Source: Janibacter sp. Soil728
Lineage (GTDB): Bacteria; Actinomycetota; Actinomycetes; Actinomycetales; Dermatophilaceae
DNA: 64,000 bases
Assembly (NCBI RefSeq): GCF_001428305.1
Contig: NZ_LMRZ01000003.1
Location: 196,225-260,224, forward strand
Reading direction: 5' to 3'
Shown piece after piece: positions 52,617-61,622 of this stretch; positions within the stretch are counted from its first letter, which is position 1; each line of letters opens with the position of its first letter. The notes beneath the pieces are model-generated. The model did no database searches, was not told where the DNA came from, and worked only from the letters and a program-made list of their open reading frames with translations. The position numbers and the translations under genes are program-made.

Positions 52617-53451
52617 CCCCGCGCCCGCTGACGTCAGCGCTGGACAGGAGCTCCACGAGCGAGCGAAGGGAGTCCCCCAGCTCCTCGTCGACGCGGTGGT
52701 CGACGAGGTCGTCACCCCTCGTCGGACCGCGCGTGATCAGGGAGACCGGGATCCCCCGCTTGGCCGCGTGCCGGACAAATCGCAGCCCCGACATCACCTG
52801 CAGGGAGCTGCCGAGCACGAGCAGGCTGGGCGCCGTGTCGACCAGGTCGTAGCAGTGCTGCACGAGCGGTTTGGCGACCGCTCCGCCGAAGAAGACGACA
52901 TCCGGCTTGAGGGTGTCGGCCCCGCACGCCTGGCAGAGCGGTGTGTGGAACCGCTCCACGTCCACGCTGTCCAGACGCACGTCACCATCAGGGCGGATCT
53001 CGTCGCTGTCGACGTCGAAGCCGGGGTTGTCCGCAGCCATCCGCGCATCGAGCGTCGGACGATCGACGCGAGCCTCGCAGGTCAGGCAGACGACCTCGAC
53101 GAGGTTGCCGTGCAGCTCCACGACGTCGCTCGTCCCGGCGGCCTGGTGCAGGCCGTCGACATTCTGGGTGATGAGCGGACCGACCGTGCCGAGCTGCTGC
53201 AGGCGGGTGACCAGGTGGTGCGAGATGTTGGGCCGCGCCGCGTGGAAGCGGCGCCAGCCGACAAAGCTGCGCGCCCAGTACCGCTGCCGTGCCTCGCTGC
53301 TGCCGACGAACTCCGAGTAGTGCATCGGGGTGACCCTGCGCGTGCCGTCGGGCCCGCGATAGTCAGGGATCCCGCTGTCGGTCGACATGCCGGCGCCGGT
53401 CAGCACGAGAGCCGGTCCGGCCGTCAGCACACGGGCGATGTCCTCGATCAC
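52597..53451 (-). CDS. Sirtuin, NAD-dependent protein deacylase
   Basis: Removes acyl groups from lysine using NAD. The 284-aa SIR2 protein has LTGAGMSTDSGIPDYRGPDG (NAD loop, 17-36), TQNVDGLHQAAG (95-106), catalytic His114 in ELHGN, four zinc ligands (CLTC at 122-125 and CQAC), and GSSLQV near 225. The extended N-terminal MIEDIARVL and Thr-Arg-Arg-Val before PMHY suggest the bacterial class II/III group; no Ala-Thr-Tyr-Arg desuccinylase signature (Y..R) was confidently seen. It is divergent from the LysR gene with a 46-base gap. Confidence 0.93.
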   Translation of the reverse strand: MIEDIARVLTAGPALVLTGAGMSTDSGIPDYRGPDGTRRVTPMHYSEFVGSSEARQRYWARSFVGWRRFHAARPNISHHLVTRLQQLGTVGPLITQNVDGLHQAAGTSDVVELHGNLVEVVCLTCEARVDRPTLDARMAADNPGFDVDSDEIRPDGDVRLDSVDVERFHTPLCQACGADTLKPDVVFFGGAVAKPLVQHCYDLVDTAPSLLVLGSSLQVMSGLRFVRHAAKRGIPVSLITRGPTRGDDLVDHRVDEELGDSLRSLVELLSSADVSGRGVSATRP

Positions 53452-53497
53452 CCGACCAGTATGGGCGCCTGGGGCGGGCCCGACCTACGATGGCCCC

Positions 53498-54412
53498 ATG
53501 ATCGACGCCGCAGGGCTGCGCGTGATGCGGGCCATCTCCGAGGAGGGCAGCTTCACCGCGGCCGCTCTTGCCCTCGGATACTCCCAGCCCGCCGTCTCCC
53601 AGATGGTCAAGCGCCTCGAGCAGCGCACCGGAACCGTCCTCGTCGAGAAGGTCGGCCGCTCGGTCCGGCTCACGGAGGCGGGCGCCGTCCTCGCCCGGCA
53701 CGCCGCCCCGGTCCTCGCAGCCCTCGACGCCGCCGAGGAAGAGGTCGCCGCCATCGCTGGCCTGCGCGCCGGGCGGGTGCGCCTGATGGCCTTCCCCTCC
53801 TCTTCCGTCACTGTCGTCCCCCGGGCGCTGGCCGCCGTGCGCGCCGAGCACCCCGACCTGTCGGTGCAGTTCGCCGAGGCCGAGCCTCCGGAGTCGCTGA
53901 CCGCACTGCGCGCCGGGGAGGTCGACCTGGCCGTCGCCTTCACCTACGACGGCAGTGACCTGGGCCGTGGTGAGGACCTCGAGGGCTTCGTCGTCCACCC
54001 CCTGCTCGACGAAGAGGTGCGTGTCGCCCTGCCGCGCGACCATCCCCTCGCCGCCAAGGAGACGGTCTCGATGACCGACCTCACCGACGAGGACTGGATC
54101 GCCGGGTGCGCCCGCTGTCGCGGCCACCTCCTCAAGATCGCGCATGACGCCGGCTTCGCCCCCAAGGTCGCCTTCGAGACCGAGGACTACGTCGCGGTGC
54201 AGGGCTTCGTCGCGGCCGGCCTCGGCGTCGCACTCATCCCCGACCTCATCCGGGCCGCGACGTCCAACCCTGATGTCGTCATCCGGCCGCTCGACCCGCA
54301 GAGCCGCCGGCGCATCCACGTCGTCACCACCGAGGACCTGCTCAAGGTCCCGGCCGTCGCCGCGACGCTCCAGGCCCTCATCGCCTCGTCCAAGGTGGCC
54401 CTGCCGGCCTGA
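53498..54412 (+). CDS. LysR family transcriptional regulator
   Basis: A 304-aa LysR-type regulator. The N-terminal winged helix-turn-helix reads LRVMRAISEEGSFTAAALAL, then YSQPAVSQMVKRLEQRTG; the effector-binding periplasmic-binding-like domain follows, with LDEEVRVALPRDHPLA and AAGLGVALIPDL as typical segments. The ATG at 53498 is favoured because it begins right at the DNA-binding domain. The nearest divergent gene is the sirtuin; no metabolic operon is adjacent, so the target and ligand are unknown. Confidence 0.9.
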   Translation: MIDAAGLRVMRAISEEGSFTAAALALGYSQPAVSQMVKRLEQRTGTVLVEKVGRSVRLTEAGAVLARHAAPVLAALDAAEEEVAAIAGLRAGRVRLMAFPSSSVTVVPRALAAVRAEHPDLSVQFAEAEPPESLTALRAGEVDLAVAFTYDGSDLGRGEDLEGFVVHPLLDEEVRVALPRDHPLAAKETVSMTDLTDEDWIAGCARCRGHLLKIAHDAGFAPKVAFETEDYVAVQGFVAAGLGVALIPDLIRAATSNPDVVIRPLDPQSRRRIHVVTTEDLLKVPAVAATLQALIASSKVALPA

Positions 54413-54431
54413 CCTGCACCCTGACCCACGG

Positions 54432-56051
54432 TCAGTCCTGCAGGCCCCACTCCCGCCAGCCCCGCTCGGCGTCCAACAGCTCCTGCGGACGGTCCGTCGC
54501 AAGGACGACCACGCCCGGGTAGTCGGCGAGCTGCGCGCGCAGCATCGCCCGGCCGTCGGTGCCCAGGTCGTCGTCGACATGGTCGAGGACGAGGAGCGGC
54601 GGCTGGCCGAGCATGGCCCGCGCCACCCACAGGCGGGCGATCTCCTGCCGGGTCAACGGCTCACCCCCACGCCGAAGGGAGGTCCGCTCACCCTGCGGCA
54701 GCTCGGCCACCCGCTGCCCAAGACCGACCGCGGCGAGGGCCGCAGCGCCCTCCCCTTCGTCGAGGTCGGGCCTGCGGTAGCGCACCGCGCGGCTGATCGC
54801 TCCTCGCTCCAGGCGCGCGCCGACTCGGGCGTGCCCGACGCGGCGGCGGCGGTTCTTGGGGCCGGTGTGGGCGAGGTCCTTGCCGTCGACGCAGACGCTG
54901 GTCCGACCATCGAGCGATGGCAGGACGAGCTGGTCGAGGATCTCCCGCGCGTGCCAGGGAGCGGCGCTGCGCACGAGGACGCGCTCCCCCGGCTCGACCA
55001 CAAGCGCCGGGAGGGGCCGCTCGCCGACCTGCAGACCGCTCACGAGAACCCGCCCACCTGCGCTGGGGGCGGGATCCTGCACGGGTGCGGTGCGCGCCGG
55101 GCTCGTCTCGGCGAGCAGGGGCGCGATGATGCGGCGGGCAGCCCGGTGGTTCTGCCGGTACTCCACGACCCGCCCCATCTCGGAGACCGGCCCCGCGAGG
55201 ATGCCGATGATCGTCAGGGCCACGGCGACGGCTGCGGTGCCGACCACCCCCAGGGCACCGAGCATGGCCGCGCCTGCCGACCCGGCGACCGGGGCGACCA
55301 AGGCCGCGGCGCGCAGGGCTCCCGCGGTCCGCGATCGGTGGACGGCAGCATCGACCACCCTGGACCCGGTCCGGTCAAGGGCACGCAGCTCGCGCTCGAC
55401 ACCGCCGGCGGCGGCGATGCCCGGTGCGGCCGTCACCGTGTCGGCGACCCGCGCGGCCAACGATCCCCGGTGACGACGCAGCTCACGGGCCCGCTCGTAG
55501 GCCGGCCCGGAGATGAGCGCGAAGATGATGACGAGCACGATGAGGGGCGCGGCGACGACGACCGCCAGCTGCCAGCCGACGACGACGAGCGCAGCGATGC
55601 ATCCGAGCGCCAGTGGCACGAGGGCGATGAGCGGCGCGATGCCGAGGGAGACCCAGTTGCGCACGCTCGCCAGATCGTTGGTCGAGCGGGCGATGGTGAT
55701 ACCGAGTGAAGGAGCCGAGGCCGAGGTCATCGCGTGGCCGACGAGGCCGCGGCGGATCTCTTGGACGTAGTCCTGGCCCAGCCTCTCGGCGGCAACCCGG
55801 TCGACATAGCGGGTGGCGCCGAGCCCGACGAGGGCCAGCAGGAGGATGCCCAGGTCGACGAGGATCTCGGGGGTGGGCCGGCCGACGTCACCGAGCAGCT
55901 CACCGACGAGCAGCCCTGCCCCGACGGCGCAGGTGCTGTGGGCCAGTGCAGTGGCGACGAGCAGGGCCATGGTCCCCCGCCGGTCCCCACGCAGGAGCGG
56001 GGGCATCGGCGGGGTTGTCTCGACCTCGATCTGCTCGGTGTCGTCAGTCAC
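54432..56051 (-). CDS. ABC-type exporter fusion with degenerate ATPase motifs
   Basis: A 539-aa protein laid out as an ABC exporter half-transporter. Residues ~25-300 are a six-helix membrane domain (TMALLVATALAHSTCAVGAG, LAVVVAAPLIVLVIIFALIS and others). The C-terminal ~210 residues occupy the ATPase place but the motifs are lost: the Walker A position reads VEPGERVLVRSAAPWHAREI with no G-x4-GK(S/T), the signature loop reads LRRGGEPLTRQEIARLWVARA instead of LSGGQ, and Walker B VLDHVDDDL has His for the catalytic Glu. Its ATG overlaps the P-loop gene stop (ATGA). It may rely on a partner ATPase or act without ATP hydrolysis. Confidence 0.78.
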   Translation of the reverse strand: MTDDTEQIEVETTPPMPPLLRGDRRGTMALLVATALAHSTCAVGAGLLVGELLGDVGRPTPEILVDLGILLLALVGLGATRYVDRVAAERLGQDYVQEIRRGLVGHAMTSASAPSLGITIARSTNDLASVRNWVSLGIAPLIALVPLALGCIAALVVVGWQLAVVVAAPLIVLVIIFALISGPAYERARELRRHRGSLAARVADTVTAAPGIAAAGGVERELRALDRTGSRVVDAAVHRSRTAGALRAAALVAPVAGSAGAAMLGALGVVGTAAVAVALTIIGILAGPVSEMGRVVEYRQNHRAARRIIAPLLAETSPARTAPVQDPAPSAGGRVLVSGLQVGERPLPALVVEPGERVLVRSAAPWHAREILDQLVLPSLDGRTSVCVDGKDLAHTGPKNRRRRVGHARVGARLERGAISRAVRYRRPDLDEGEGAAALAAVGLGQRVAELPQGERTSLRRGGEPLTRQEIARLWVARAMLGQPPLLVLDHVDDDLGTDGRAMLRAQLADYPGVVVLATDRPQELLDAERGWREWGLQD

Positions 56052-57232
56052 GATGCGAGGAGTCCGCTCGCCAGCAGGCCCTTCGGCAGGAGGCCGAGCG
56101 CGGTGTGCGGCTCGCGCAGGTCGAAGGTGCCGATGACGGGGACGGAGAGGACCTGGCCGGCCTCGCTGGTGGCCAGCGGCGACGAGGTCACGACGCCCGA
56201 GACCGCGGAGGTGGTGACCCCGGCCGCGTCCAGCACCTGCATGCCGGCGACGGCACCGAGCGCGTCCTGCGAGGCGAAGACGACGCGGTCGACCCGCTCG
56301 TGGAAGGCGGGGTCCTCGAGGAGGCGACGGGTCTCCTCCTGGTAGACGCCGTCAGCGACCTCGATGATGACGACGTCCGGGCCGGTGGCGGCGAGCTCGT
56401 CGACCATGTCGACGAAGATCTCCCGGATCCGCTGATCGCCGAGGCGGTAGGTCGTGGCGTGGCCGAAGTCGGTGAAGTCAAGGACGGTCGACGCCCCCGC
56501 GTCGCGGAAGTGGTGGGGGTCGTTGCCCGCGCCGGTGCCCGTCGACTTGCCTGCGGCGACCTGCAGGCCCGCGGTGACGAAGCCGTTGACGATGGAGCCG
56601 AGGACGGTGGACTTGCCGGAGTTCATCGACGAGCCGAAGACGGCGATCACGGGCGGTCGGCCGGCGGTCGGCGCCGGCGCCCTGGTGGCGGTGGACCCGA
56701 GCGGGGCGAAGCGGTCGAGGGTGACCCGGCCATGGCGGTCGGCGAGGAGGCCGAGCGGCTCGATGCGGGTGGCGCCGTCGATGCTCGCGTGCATCTCGAT
56801 GACCTGTGAGGCGAGGCCACCACCGGCGACGAGGTCGGCCGGCGCGAGCGACTCGGGGACGTGCGCGAGGAACTGGTCGGGGGCGTAGCGGTCGCCGTAT
56901 GCGACGAGGATCTCGCGCCCGGGGAAGAGCAGCTGGCGACGCGAGACGGGGCTCTCGAGGCGGGTGTGCTTGCCGATCTCGACCACGCGGGCGAGGACGA
57001 CGTCACCGGCCCGCGGGACGACGTCGCTGCCGAGCTCCAGGTGGTAGCCGTCGGCGGAGGACTCGATCGCGACGGCGACGAAGCGGGTCGTGTACGCCTT
57101 GAGCACCCGGCGCAGCCGCATCGGGTCCATGGACTGCGTGTGGCGGCCCGGCTGCATCGCGGTGGTCGACCGGTCGGCCGGGGCGGTCTGCACGTCGGTG
57201 GTCTCGCTCGGGATGAGGTGGGTCGTCGTCAT
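56048..57232 (-). CDS. P-loop NTPase of unknown function
   Basis: A 394-aa protein. The N-half has an OB/S1-like strand pattern (GDVVLARVVEIGKHTRLES), then LLFPGREILVAYGDRYAPDQF. The C-half is a P-loop domain: IAVFGSSMNSGKSTVLGSIV (Walker A GSSMNSGKST near residue 205), GAGNDPHHFRDAGASTVLDF, VVIIEVADGVYQEET and RVVFASQDALG. This combination resembles cobyrinic-acid-synthase or dethiobiotin-synthetase-like P-loop proteins (DUF1611-type), without a firm match. AGGAG lies before ATG 57232. Its stop overlaps the ABC gene start. An inverted repeat ~110 bases upstream may be an operator. Confidence 0.75.
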   Translation of the reverse strand: MTTTHLIPSETTDVQTAPADRSTTAMQPGRHTQSMDPMRLRRVLKAYTTRFVAVAIESSADGYHLELGSDVVPRAGDVVLARVVEIGKHTRLESPVSRRQLLFPGREILVAYGDRYAPDQFLAHVPESLAPADLVAGGGLASQVIEMHASIDGATRIEPLGLLADRHGRVTLDRFAPLGSTATRAPAPTAGRPPVIAVFGSSMNSGKSTVLGSIVNGFVTAGLQVAAGKSTGTGAGNDPHHFRDAGASTVLDFTDFGHATTYRLGDQRIREIFVDMVDELAATGPDVVIIEVADGVYQEETRRLLEDPAFHERVDRVVFASQDALGAVAGMQVLDAAGVTTSAVSGVVTSSPLATSEAGQVLSVPVIGTFDLREPHTALGLLPKGLLASGLLAS

Positions 57233-57339
57233 CGTGGGCTCCTGTGGGTGCGCCGCCGGGGCGGTCTCGGTGCGGTCGAGGGGGGTCCTGCGGCCACGAG
57301 GTACAGACAATCGCGCCGCCGTGAAGCGATGATGAGGTC

Positions 57340-57361
57340 TGGATGAGAACCTCCTCATCCA
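57340..57361. promoter_or_regulatory. Inverted repeat upstream of the P-loop/ABC operon
   Basis: TGGATGAG, a 6-base spacer and CTCATCCA form a perfect 8-base inverted repeat in the 183-base gap between comEC and the P-loop gene. It could be an operator for that operon or part of a comEC terminator. Confidence 0.45.
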
Positions 57362-57415
57362 CCGGACACCCGCCGTTCGCCTTGCCCTGCGGGACTACCG
57401 AGAGATGCTGCAGGA

Positions 57416-59812
57416 CTACTGGGAGGTGAGGACGGCCGGCCCGTCAAGGACCGCGATGTCCCCGTCCTGATCGGTCCGCAGGACTCGCGCCCCGTGATCG
57501 CGTGCCCAGCGCAGCGCCGTCGGCGTCGGGTGGCCGTAGGTGTTGTCCTCGCCGACGCTGATGATCGCCACCGGGGCGGCCACCTCGTCCATGAGCTCTT
57601 CGTCAAGATTGCTCGACCCGTGGTGGGGCATCTTGACCAGATCCAGGTCGGCCGCCGCGGCAGCCATCGTCGGATCGCGCCTCATCGCCAGCAGCATCGC
57701 GTGCCCGGCCTCCCGCTCGACATCACCCAGGAGGAGCGCCGAGAGGTCGCCCACCCGCACGTGCAGGACGAGGCTCGCGTTGTTGGCCGCCGAGCCGCCG
57801 CCGACCACCCGCGCCGGCCACCACGCCGTGGCGCTCACCTCTCCCAGCTCGACGTGGTCGCCTGCGACGACGGGCGTCACCGGGATCGAGCGGTCGGCGG
57901 CCAGGGCGCGGACCTGCCGCGCGGCCCACTGCGGCTCCTCGACAGGCGTGACGAAGATCCGCCCGACCGGCCGGTCACCGATCGCTGCCTCGAGGTCGCC
58001 GACGTGGTCGTCGTGGAAGTGCGTGAGCACCACGGCGTCGAGCGTGCGCACCCCCAGTCGACTCAGGCAGCCGTCGATGCCGCCGCCCTCGGGACCGACG
58101 TCGACGAGCACCGCGCGCCCGGGGCCGGAGGCGAGGACCAGCCCGTCGCCCTGACCGACATCGCAGGCGACGATGCGCCAGTCCGGTGGCGGCCAGACAA
58201 GAGTGCGTTGTGGCAGGGAAGAGATGGCGACCACGACGACGAGCGCGAGGGCCACGAGTGGGCTGGCTCGCGAGCGCCGGATCGTCCACGGGCCGGCCAG
58301 GATCGCGAGCGTCGTGACCACCGTGAGGAGCACCGCACCGAGCGCGCCGTCGGGCCACGGGAGGGCACCACCGGGCACGTCGGCGCCCACCCTCGCCGTC
58401 CACGCGATGGCCAGGGCGAAGGGGGCCCCGCACCATCCCACGAGCGTCGCCAGGGTCGTGCTGAGCACCGCGACGAGTGCGATGCTCACGCCGAGGACCG
58501 TGGCCGGGGCGACGAAGGGGGCGGCCACGAGGTTGGCGACGACCGCGATGAGGCTGACATTGCCCTGGAGCAGGACGATCACCGGTCCGCAGACGAGCTG
58601 GGCAGCGAGCGGGATGGCGATCGCGGGGCCGATGAGGTGCAGTCGCGGCGGCAGGTGGGCGTTGATCGCGGCCGACCACGGCCGGACGAAGAGCAGCAGC
58701 CCCAGCGTCGCGAGCGAGGACAGCACGAAGCCGTAGGACCGGGCCAGCCACGGATCGAAGGCCAGCAGCACGAGGATTGCCGCGCAGAGCGCGGGGGTGC
58801 CGGATCCCCGGCGGGAGGAGCTCATGCCCAGCAGGCCGATGGCGCCCATCGTCGCGGCGCGGATGACGCTCGGCTCGGGGCGGGCCAGGACGACGAAGAA
58901 GGCCAGCCCGGCTCCGGCCACCCACGGCCGCCACCGCCGGCGCACACCACCGACTCGACAAGCACCCACCAGTGCCGCGAGGACGACCGCGACATTGGAG
59001 CCGCTGACGGCGGACAGGTGCGACATCCCGGTGACGAGCATGTCGTCGGTGAGCTCCTGCGGGGTGAGCGAGGTGTCGCCGATGACGAGCGCGGGCAGCA
59101 GGGCTCGGGCATCGCTCGGGAGCGGCTCGACCGCTTCACGCATCCCACTGCGGAGGTGCTCGGCTGCGGTCCGCACCAGCGACCGCTCTCCCATCGGCTC
59201 TGGTGGACCTCGGGGACTGAGCAGGGCCACCTCCGGGTCCGCCGGGTCCGCGGGAGAGAGCTTGCCGGTCAGCGAGATCCGGTCGTGCCAACCCACGTCA
59301 GCCCACGCCTCCTTGGCCCGGACGAAGACCGGTGCGCTCACCGACGTCGTCACCCCGCGCGCGGTCACCGACTCCAGGCGTACCCGGAGCAGGACCTGCC
59401 GGGGCGGGTCGCTGCCCGAGTCACCACGCGCCCGACCGGCGCGCACGACCGGCTCGGTGAGGACCACCCCGTGCGCCTGCACCATCGCCCCCTGCGCGAC
59501 GAGCTCGTCGATCGGCCCGACCCGACGAGTGGCCTCGTGGGCCGCCGACGAGCCCAGGACCAGCACCGCCGCGACGAGCCCCAGGGCCACCGCCCCCGGG
59601 CCGTCACGCCGCCACGACGGCCGAGCGTGCCGACCTCGATGTCGCACCCCTGCAGCGAGCGCGACCAGCAGGAGTGCCACGGCGGCGAGCGCGCCCACGA
59701 TCCGCTGCTGCCCCGACCAGGACAGGGCCCAGGCGCCGAGACCCCAGGCGCTCAGGCACGGCAGGAGGAGCCGTAGGTCGAGGACGGGCGGCTCCTGCTG
59801 CGCGGCACTCAC
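57416..59812 (-). CDS. comEC: DNA uptake channel ComEC/Rec2
   Basis: Inner-membrane channel for single-stranded DNA in transformation. The 798-aa protein has an N-terminal region with helices and a DUF4131-type OB domain, the Competence domain with about eight helices (SGSNVAVVLAALVGACRVGG, PWVAGAGLAFFVVLA and others) and a C-terminal metallo-beta-lactamase fold with THFHDDHVGDLEAA near residue 597 and KMPHHGS. The GTG start overlaps the comEA stop (GTGA). It is the second gene of the comEA-comEC pair; holA, which often follows in other actinobacteria, is not next. Confidence 0.94.
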   Translation of the reverse strand: MSAAQQEPPVLDLRLLLPCLSAWGLGAWALSWSGQQRIVGALAAVALLLVALAAGVRHRGRHARPSWRRDGPGAVALGLVAAVLVLGSSAAHEATRRVGPIDELVAQGAMVQAHGVVLTEPVVRAGRARGDSGSDPPRQVLLRVRLESVTARGVTTSVSAPVFVRAKEAWADVGWHDRISLTGKLSPADPADPEVALLSPRGPPEPMGERSLVRTAAEHLRSGMREAVEPLPSDARALLPALVIGDTSLTPQELTDDMLVTGMSHLSAVSGSNVAVVLAALVGACRVGGVRRRWRPWVAGAGLAFFVVLARPEPSVIRAATMGAIGLLGMSSSRRGSGTPALCAAILVLLAFDPWLARSYGFVLSSLATLGLLLFVRPWSAAINAHLPPRLHLIGPAIAIPLAAQLVCGPVIVLLQGNVSLIAVVANLVAAPFVAPATVLGVSIALVAVLSTTLATLVGWCGAPFALAIAWTARVGADVPGGALPWPDGALGAVLLTVVTTLAILAGPWTIRRSRASPLVALALVVVVAISSLPQRTLVWPPPDWRIVACDVGQGDGLVLASGPGRAVLVDVGPEGGGIDGCLSRLGVRTLDAVVLTHFHDDHVGDLEAAIGDRPVGRIFVTPVEEPQWAARQVRALAADRSIPVTPVVAGDHVELGEVSATAWWPARVVGGGSAANNASLVLHVRVGDLSALLLGDVEREAGHAMLLAMRRDPTMAAAAADLDLVKMPHHGSSNLDEELMDEVAAPVAIISVGEDNTYGHPTPTALRWARDHGARVLRTDQDGDIAVLDGPAVLTSQ

Positions 59813-60612
59813 ACGGTGACCTTGGGCGAGAGCTGGGCATAGGTCTTGTCCCCGATGCCGCTCACCTCGCCGAGCTCCTCGACTGCGGTGAACTGCCCGT
59901 GCTCGGTGCGCCAGTCGAGGATCCGCTGGGCCAGTACCGGCCCGACACCGGGCAGGGTCTCGAGGGTGGCGAGGTCGGCGGTGTTGAGGTTGACCGGGCC
60001 GTCGCTCGCGCCCGGTCCTGCTGCGCCCGCACCTGTCGGCCCCCCGGCCCCCGTCGGCGCGGCACCCACGACGCTCTCCCCCGGCGCCGGCACGACGACC
60101 TGCTCGCCGTCGACGAGCTGCCGGGCGAGGTTGACGCCCGTCAGGTCCGCCCCGGAGGTGGCACCGCCCGCCTCCTCGAGCGCATCGTCCACGCGCGAGC
60201 CTGCGGGCAAGGTGATGACCCCCGGTCGCCGCACCTTGCCGACGATGTGGACCGTCACCCGTGCTGGCGTCGACGTGCCCGCCGCAGCCGTTGCTGGCGT
60301 CGTAGTGGCCCCGGGGAGCGTGCCGGTACTCGGCGCACCCGCACCCGCAGTCGCACCCGCACGCGGCGCACCGGCGTCGCTCCCTTCGCCCATCGTCACC
60401 GGCTCGGGTGCCGCATCACCTCGCGCCAGGACATACCGCCCAGCCAACATCGCCACGGCGAGTGCGACCACGAGCGCCACACCGATGATCGCCTGCCGAC
60501 TGACGCCATAACGGCCGGTCGCGAGCGTCGAGGGCAGCTCCAGAGGGCGGGGGTCGCGGTCCCCGTCGAGGATCTCGGTCACCCGGACGGAGGGTTCGCT
60601 GGCGCGGCTCAT
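59809..60612 (-). CDS. comEA: Competence DNA-binding protein ComEA
   Basis: Binds double-stranded DNA at the outer face of the membrane for uptake. The 267-aa protein has one membrane helix (AIIGVALVVALAVAMLAGRYVL), a Gly/Ala/Thr/Pro spacer, an SLBB domain (VTVHIVGKVRRPGVITLPAG) and a C-terminal helix-hairpin-helix pair (VNLNTADLATLETLPGVGPV and GEVSGIGDKTYAQL). Length with an SLBB domain is typical of actinobacterial ComEA. It is translationally coupled to comEC. Confidence 0.94.
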   Translation of the reverse strand: MSRASEPSVRVTEILDGDRDPRPLELPSTLATGRYGVSRQAIIGVALVVALAVAMLAGRYVLARGDAAPEPVTMGEGSDAGAPRAGATAGAGAPSTGTLPGATTTPATAAAGTSTPARVTVHIVGKVRRPGVITLPAGSRVDDALEEAGGATSGADLTGVNLARQLVDGEQVVVPAPGESVVGAAPTGAGGPTGAGAAGPGASDGPVNLNTADLATLETLPGVGPVLAQRILDWRTEHGQFTAVEELGEVSGIGDKTYAQLSPKVTV

Positions 60613-60702
60613 GGCAGCGACGCTAGGGAGCCTCCCCGGCCCCGGGATGCACCCTGCCCCCGATGTGGATCACCGCGACGACGGGGCCGCGGGTGTGGAT
60701 CG

Positions 60703-61560
60703 TCAGTCGCGGATGCGCGGGACCGCCGCGACACCGATCGTCCCGAGACCGACGTGCGAGGCGACCGTCGCGCTGAGCCGCGTCGTCTCCACCCGAGTGC
60801 TCAGGGCATCGGCCAGGGTCCTCGCCAGACCCTGCGCGCGCTCACCGGCGTCGACGTGCTGCACGGCGATGTCGACACCGTTGGCCCACTCGGGCAGGTT
60901 GTCGTAGTAGTCCACGGTGAGCGCCTGCAACCGGGCGATCGCCTTACCGGCCGTGCGCACCCTCTCCAGCGGCTCGACCTGGCCGTCCTGCACGTGCAGG
61001 ACCGGCTTGAGCGCGAGGGCCGAGCCCAGCAGCGCCGCGGCACCGCCGATGCGTCCGCCCCGTCGCAGCCGCTCGAGGCTGTGCACGAGCAGCCGCACGG
61101 AGGACCCGTCCAGGCGCCGCTCCAGGCGCTCCAGCACGTCCTCGACGTCGCGCCCGGCGGCCGCATCCCGGCTGGCCTCCACTGCGGCAAAACCGACCGC
61201 CATCCCGATCGTCCGCGAGTCGACGACGTGCACCGGGACGGGTGACTCCAGGGCTGCCGAGCGCGCGGAGTCGGCCGTCCCTGACATCGCGGTGCTCAGG
61301 TGCACGGAGATGATCGCGTCGGCTCCCCCCTTCGCTGCCTTCTCGTAGGCCCTCAAGAAGCTGATCGGGGCCGGCCGCGACGTGGAGATGTCGACCTTGC
61401 GGCGCAACGCGTCGACGACCCAGTCGGTCCCCACGTCATCGCCCTCGACCTGGTCCTGCCCGTCGACGACCACGTGCAGGGGCACGACGGCGATCCCGTG
61501 CTCGCTGCGCAGCTCGTGCGGCAGCGAGGCGGTCGAGTCGGTGACGACGGCGATACTCAC
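60703..61560 (-). CDS. DegV family fatty-acid binding protein
   Basis: A 285-aa DegV protein: VVTDSTASLPHELRSEHGIAVVPLHVVVDG at the N-terminus, TSRPAPISFLRAYEKAAKGGADAIISVHLST (the lipid-headgroup Ser of the loop), and VDSRTIGMAVGFAAVEASR. Members bind fatty acids and in Firmicutes (FakB) serve fatty-acid kinase FakA; no FakA gene is in the window. It lies between comEA and leuS, its usual place in actinobacteria, with a 90-base gap to comEA. Confidence 0.92.
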   Translation of the reverse strand: MSIAVVTDSTASLPHELRSEHGIAVVPLHVVVDGQDQVEGDDVGTDWVVDALRRKVDISTSRPAPISFLRAYEKAAKGGADAIISVHLSTAMSGTADSARSAALESPVPVHVVDSRTIGMAVGFAAVEASRDAAAGRDVEDVLERLERRLDGSSVRLLVHSLERLRRGGRIGGAAALLGSALALKPVLHVQDGQVEPLERVRTAGKAIARLQALTVDYYDNLPEWANGVDIAVQHVDAGERAQGLARTLADALSTRVETTRLSATVASHVGLGTIGVAAVPRIRD

Positions 61561-61622
61561 GAGGCGAGCGTATCGACCGCGCGCCGACGAGGCATCGGAC
61601 GTCCGCGGCTAGCCTGACGAGC

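Noticed and set aside
54432-56051. Sequencing frameshift as the cause of the degenerate ABC ATPase motifs
   Set aside because: The residual ABC order (signature-like loop, then VLDHVDDDL, then a switch-like segment) stays in one open frame, so substitutions and not an indel explain the loss.
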